Positions 62,128 through 64,000 of a stretch of 64,000 bases of DNA are shown one piece after another (position 1 is the first letter of the stretch; every line of letters starts with the position of its first letter). This stretch comes from Xanthomonas sp. SI. Lineage in GTDB: Bacteria > Pseudomonadota > Gammaproteobacteria > Xanthomonadales > Xanthomonadaceae. The DNA lies in the NCBI RefSeq assembly GCF_014236855.1, contig NZ_CP051261.1, forward strand, positions 3,286,001 through 3,350,000, given 5' to 3'. Both the position numbers and the translations under genes were made by a program. The notes beneath the pieces were generated by a model. That model searched no databases and was not told the DNA's origin. It saw only the letters and a list, made by a program, of their open reading frames with translations.

Positions 62128-62493
62128 CTATTGCGGGCCCCATAACGCCGCGTCGAGGTCGCGCGCCGGTGTTGGGGCACGCTTCACCCGTCCGCCCTGC
62201 ACCGCCACGCCTTCGGCGCGCAGCCGCTGGCACTGTTCGCGAAAGCCGCGCGAACCTTCCGGGAAGGCGATGCGTCCGTCGCTGCGCAGCACCCGGTGCC
62301 AGGGCAGCGCCGGATCGTCGTTGCCGCCGAGCACCCGTGCGACCAGCCGCGCGCGGCCGGGCAGCCCGGCCAGCATCGCCACTTCGCCGTAGCCGCGCAC
62401 CTGGCCGGACGGGATCGCGCGGATCGTCGCCAGGATCCGCGCCTGGGCCGCCGCCGCGGCTTCGGCGGCCGACGTGGGATGCGGCCCGCTCAT
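62128..62493 (-). CDS. Alkyltransferase-like protein (ATL)
   Basis: A 121-residue relative of O6-alkylguanine-DNA alkyltransferase in which the active-site Cys is replaced by Trp65 (LPWHRVLRSDG). ATL proteins bind alkylated bases and hand them to nucleotide excision repair but cannot transfer the alkyl group. The DNA-binding helix-turn-helix (GQVRGYGEVAMLAGLPGRARLVARVLG) is well conserved. The start at 62491-62493 overlaps the transporter stop as ATGA. Confidence 0.92.
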   Translation of the reverse strand: MSGPHPTSAAEAAAAAQARILATIRAIPSGQVRGYGEVAMLAGLPGRARLVARVLGGNDDPALPWHRVLRSDGRIAFPEGSRGFREQCQRLRAEGVAVQGGRVKRAPTPARDLDAALWGPQ

Positions 62494-63425
62494 GCAGGCA
62501 CTGTCCGCGCGGGCCGCGACACCGTCAGCACCCCGCCCAGCACCAGCAGCGTGCCGGCGATCTGCCACGGCCCCATCGCCTCGCCCAGCAGCAGCACGCT
62601 GAGCACGATGGTCGAGACCGGCCCGAGCATGCCGATCTGCGAGGCCAGGCCCGAGCCGATCCGCCGCACCGCCAGCATCGTCGCCAGCACCGGCACCGCC
62701 GTGCACAGGGTGCCGTTGAGCAGCGACAGCGCGTACACCGGCGTCGGCAACAGCAGGGCGTGCAGCGGCCGCAGCAGCAGGAACTGGGCGATGCACAGCA
62801 CGCAGGCGACCAGGCTGGCGTAGGCGGTCAGCCGCACCGCGCCGATCCGCGCCACCATCTGCCCGCTGCCGACCAGGTACAGCGCATAGGCCAGCGCGCT
62901 GCCGAACACCAGCGCGCTGCCCCAGGCGGTGCGCGCGCCGCCGACCTGCAGGTCGTGGCCGAAGGCCAGCAGCACGCCGAGATAGCTCAGCGCCAGCGCC
63001 CACAGCTGGCGACGTTGCGGCCGGCGGCGGAACACGAGCACGCCGATCAGCAGCACCAGGGTCGGGGTCAGGTACAGGATCAGCCGCTCGAGCGTCGCGG
63101 TGATGTAGGCCAGGCCGAGAAAATCCAGGTAGCTGGCCAGGTAGTAGCCGAGCACGCCGAGCGCGACGATGCGCCAGCGATCACCGCGCTGCAGCGGCGG
63201 CGCGCGGCGCGCGGCCCACAGCGCCATCGCCGCGAAACACGGCAAGGCCACCAGCATGCGCAGCGCCAGCAGGGTCACCGCGTCCACCCCGTAGCGATAG
63301 CCGAGCTTGACGATGATCGCCTTGCCGGAAAACGCGATCGCGCCGCCGGCGGCCAGCAGCACACCGCCCAGGTCGGCATGCGCAGTCGCCAGCGGAACGG
63401 CGGTCGAGCGCTCGGACGCGCTCAT
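62490..63425 (-). CDS. EamA/DMT-superfamily transporter
   Basis: A 311-residue inner-membrane protein with ten predicted transmembrane helices in two EamA repeats (for example GGVLLAAGGAIAFSGKAIIVKLGY at the start of the first, WGSALVFGSALAYALYLVGSG of the second). The drug/metabolite transporter superfamily includes amino-acid and metabolite exporters, so the substrate is open. The start ATG at 63423-63425 is preceded by three CGGAAA tandem units. Its stop overlaps the ATL gene. Confidence 0.9.
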   Translation of the reverse strand: MSASERSTAVPLATAHADLGGVLLAAGGAIAFSGKAIIVKLGYRYGVDAVTLLALRMLVALPCFAAMALWAARRAPPLQRGDRWRIVALGVLGYYLASYLDFLGLAYITATLERLILYLTPTLVLLIGVLVFRRRPQRRQLWALALSYLGVLLAFGHDLQVGGARTAWGSALVFGSALAYALYLVGSGQMVARIGAVRLTAYASLVACVLCIAQFLLLRPLHALLLPTPVYALSLLNGTLCTAVPVLATMLAVRRIGSGLASQIGMLGPVSTIVLSVLLLGEAMGPWQIAGTLLVLGGVLTVSRPARTVPA

Positions 63426-63494
63426 CGCGGACCGGCGCCGAAGCGGAAACGGAAACGGAAACGGACATCGTGCATGCCGCCCATTCTACGGCGG

Positions 63495-63715
63495 CTGCGC
63501 CCGCACCCTCATCCGGCCCTTCGGGCCACCTTCCCCCGAAAAGGGGGCCATGGTCCCGACGGGAGAAGGGAAAAGCCGCGGCGTGCAGAGCCCCTCTCCC
63601 ACCGGGAGAGGGGTTGGGGTGAGGGTCGGCGCGAAGCGCCTCGCGGATTTGGATGTCCGAGGCTTGCGCCCGCACCCTCGTCCAGCCCTACTGGCCACCT
63701 TCTCCCGTGCAGACG
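63495..63715. repeat. Palindromic intergenic repeats
   Basis: Several CTTCGGG/CCCTCTCCCACCGGGAGAGGGG and CCTTCTCCC-type palindromes of the family seen at 30477. The 422-base gap between the transporter gene and gor is otherwise featureless, except for the CGGAAA tandem triplet at 63444-63461. Confidence 0.85.
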
Positions 63716-63847
63716 ACATCGCGGCGTGGCGTGCCGGATTGGCATACAGACACGAAAAGGGGATGGGCGGGTCGGACCGCACTCGCCGCCCTGACCTCAG
63801 GGCCATGCCGTATGCAGCGGCGCTGCAACGCCGCGCATCTCAGCGCC

Positions 63848-64000
63848 TCAGCGCATCAGTACCACTTCCTCGGCCGAGGTCGGATGGATCGCCACCGTGT
63901 CCTCCAACTGGCGCTTGGTCACGCCCAGCTTCAGCGCCACCGCGAAGCCCTGCAGGATCTCGTCGGCACCGTCGCCGAGCAGATGGAAACCGACCACCCG
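63848..64000 (-). CDS. gor: Glutathione-disulfide reductase-like protein, C-terminal end only
   Basis: The last 50 codons of a pyridine nucleotide-disulfide oxidoreductase, cut by the right edge. The dimerisation-domain residues [25 protein letters not shown] and [16 protein letters not shown] are characteristic of glutathione reductase, with the catalytic His in HPTSAEE. The active-site Cys pair and FAD domain are outside the window, so related mercuric or dihydrolipoyl enzymes cannot be wholly excluded, though the tail favours Gor. Confidence 0.85.
   Translation of the reverse strand, partial: RVVGFHLLGDGADEILQGFAVALKLGVTKRQLEDTVAIHPTSAEEVVLMR

Noticed and set aside
63426..63847. Ser/Val-repeat small protein upstream of the transporter gene
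   Set aside because: The apparent SVSVSV run comes from the CGGAAA tandem triplet read in a frame that does not continue as protein.

Overview
The window is about 68% G+C and reads as chromosome of a Xanthomonadaceae gammaproteobacterium, most likely Xanthomonas. This rests on the gene neighbourhood (secG - tRNA-Leu - nuoABCDEFG; asd - fimV - truA - trpF; trpI/trpBA - accD), on the pairing of a TonB-dependent receptor with a TPR-sulfotransferase, and on the many short G+C-rich palindromic intergenic repeats. Species cannot be fixed from the sequence. There are no rRNA genes, prophage, insertion sequences or CRISPR arrays. One tRNA gene is present. Genes at both ends are cut by the window (nuoG on the left, a glutathione-reductase-like gene on the right).

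Layout. 1-8.1 kb: the start of the NADH dehydrogenase I operon (nuoABCDEFG, minus strand) behind tRNA-Leu(GAG), secG and tpiA. 8.2-12.6 kb: an SDR oxidoreductase, a 2-oxoglutarate/Fe(II) oxygenase, a predicted 29-residue membrane microprotein, glmM and accD. 13-16.1 kb: trpB, a previously easy-to-miss 50-codon gene, and trpA, all translationally coupled and divergent from the LysR-type activator gene trpI. 16.3-26.3 kb: a five-gene minus-strand block encoding a YqiJ-like membrane OB-fold protein, a YqiK/flotillin, a 1781-residue AAA ATPase (DUF3686 type), an orphan helical protein and a TelA-family protein. It lies between trpF and trpI/trpBA and is the best candidate here for a poorly described system. 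26.6-35.2 kb: trpF, truA, fimV, asd, a 2-hydroxyacid dehydrogenase, aroC and prmB. 35.2-41.4 kb: an SCO-family copper protein, psd, a lytic transglycosylase, a HerA-like ATPase and a Nudix hydrolase. 41.7-49.1 kb: a membrane/helical-repeat protein, a rhomboid protease, greB, a rimO remnant, a dienelactone hydrolase, a HIT protein, an RDD protein, dcd and mrp. 49.8-56.3 kb: TonB-dependent receptor, TPR-sulfotransferase and FAD oxidoreductase. 56.6-61 kb: two tandem M13 metallopeptidase genes, the second of which has lost its zinc-site residues. 61.4-64 kb: a second rhomboid protease, an alkyltransferase-like DNA repair protein, an EamA transporter and the end of gor.

How the genes fit together. 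Most of the window is housekeeping: respiration (nuo, sco), tryptophan and chorismate/aspartate-family biosynthesis (trpF, trpB, trpA, aroC, asd), envelope precursors (glmM, psd, accD, mltD-like), and translation or transcription factors (truA, prmB, greB). The accessory interest lies in the flotillin/AAA/TelA block, the tryptophan-rich small gene inside trpBA, the tiny membrane protein overlapping glmM, the inactive M13 paralogue, and two gene relics (rimO 3' end; psd 3' end). Start codons were chosen by homology to known N-termini, by overlap with the upstream stop, and by Shine-Dalgarno-like sequence where one exists. All family assignments come from reading the translated sequence; no database search was run.
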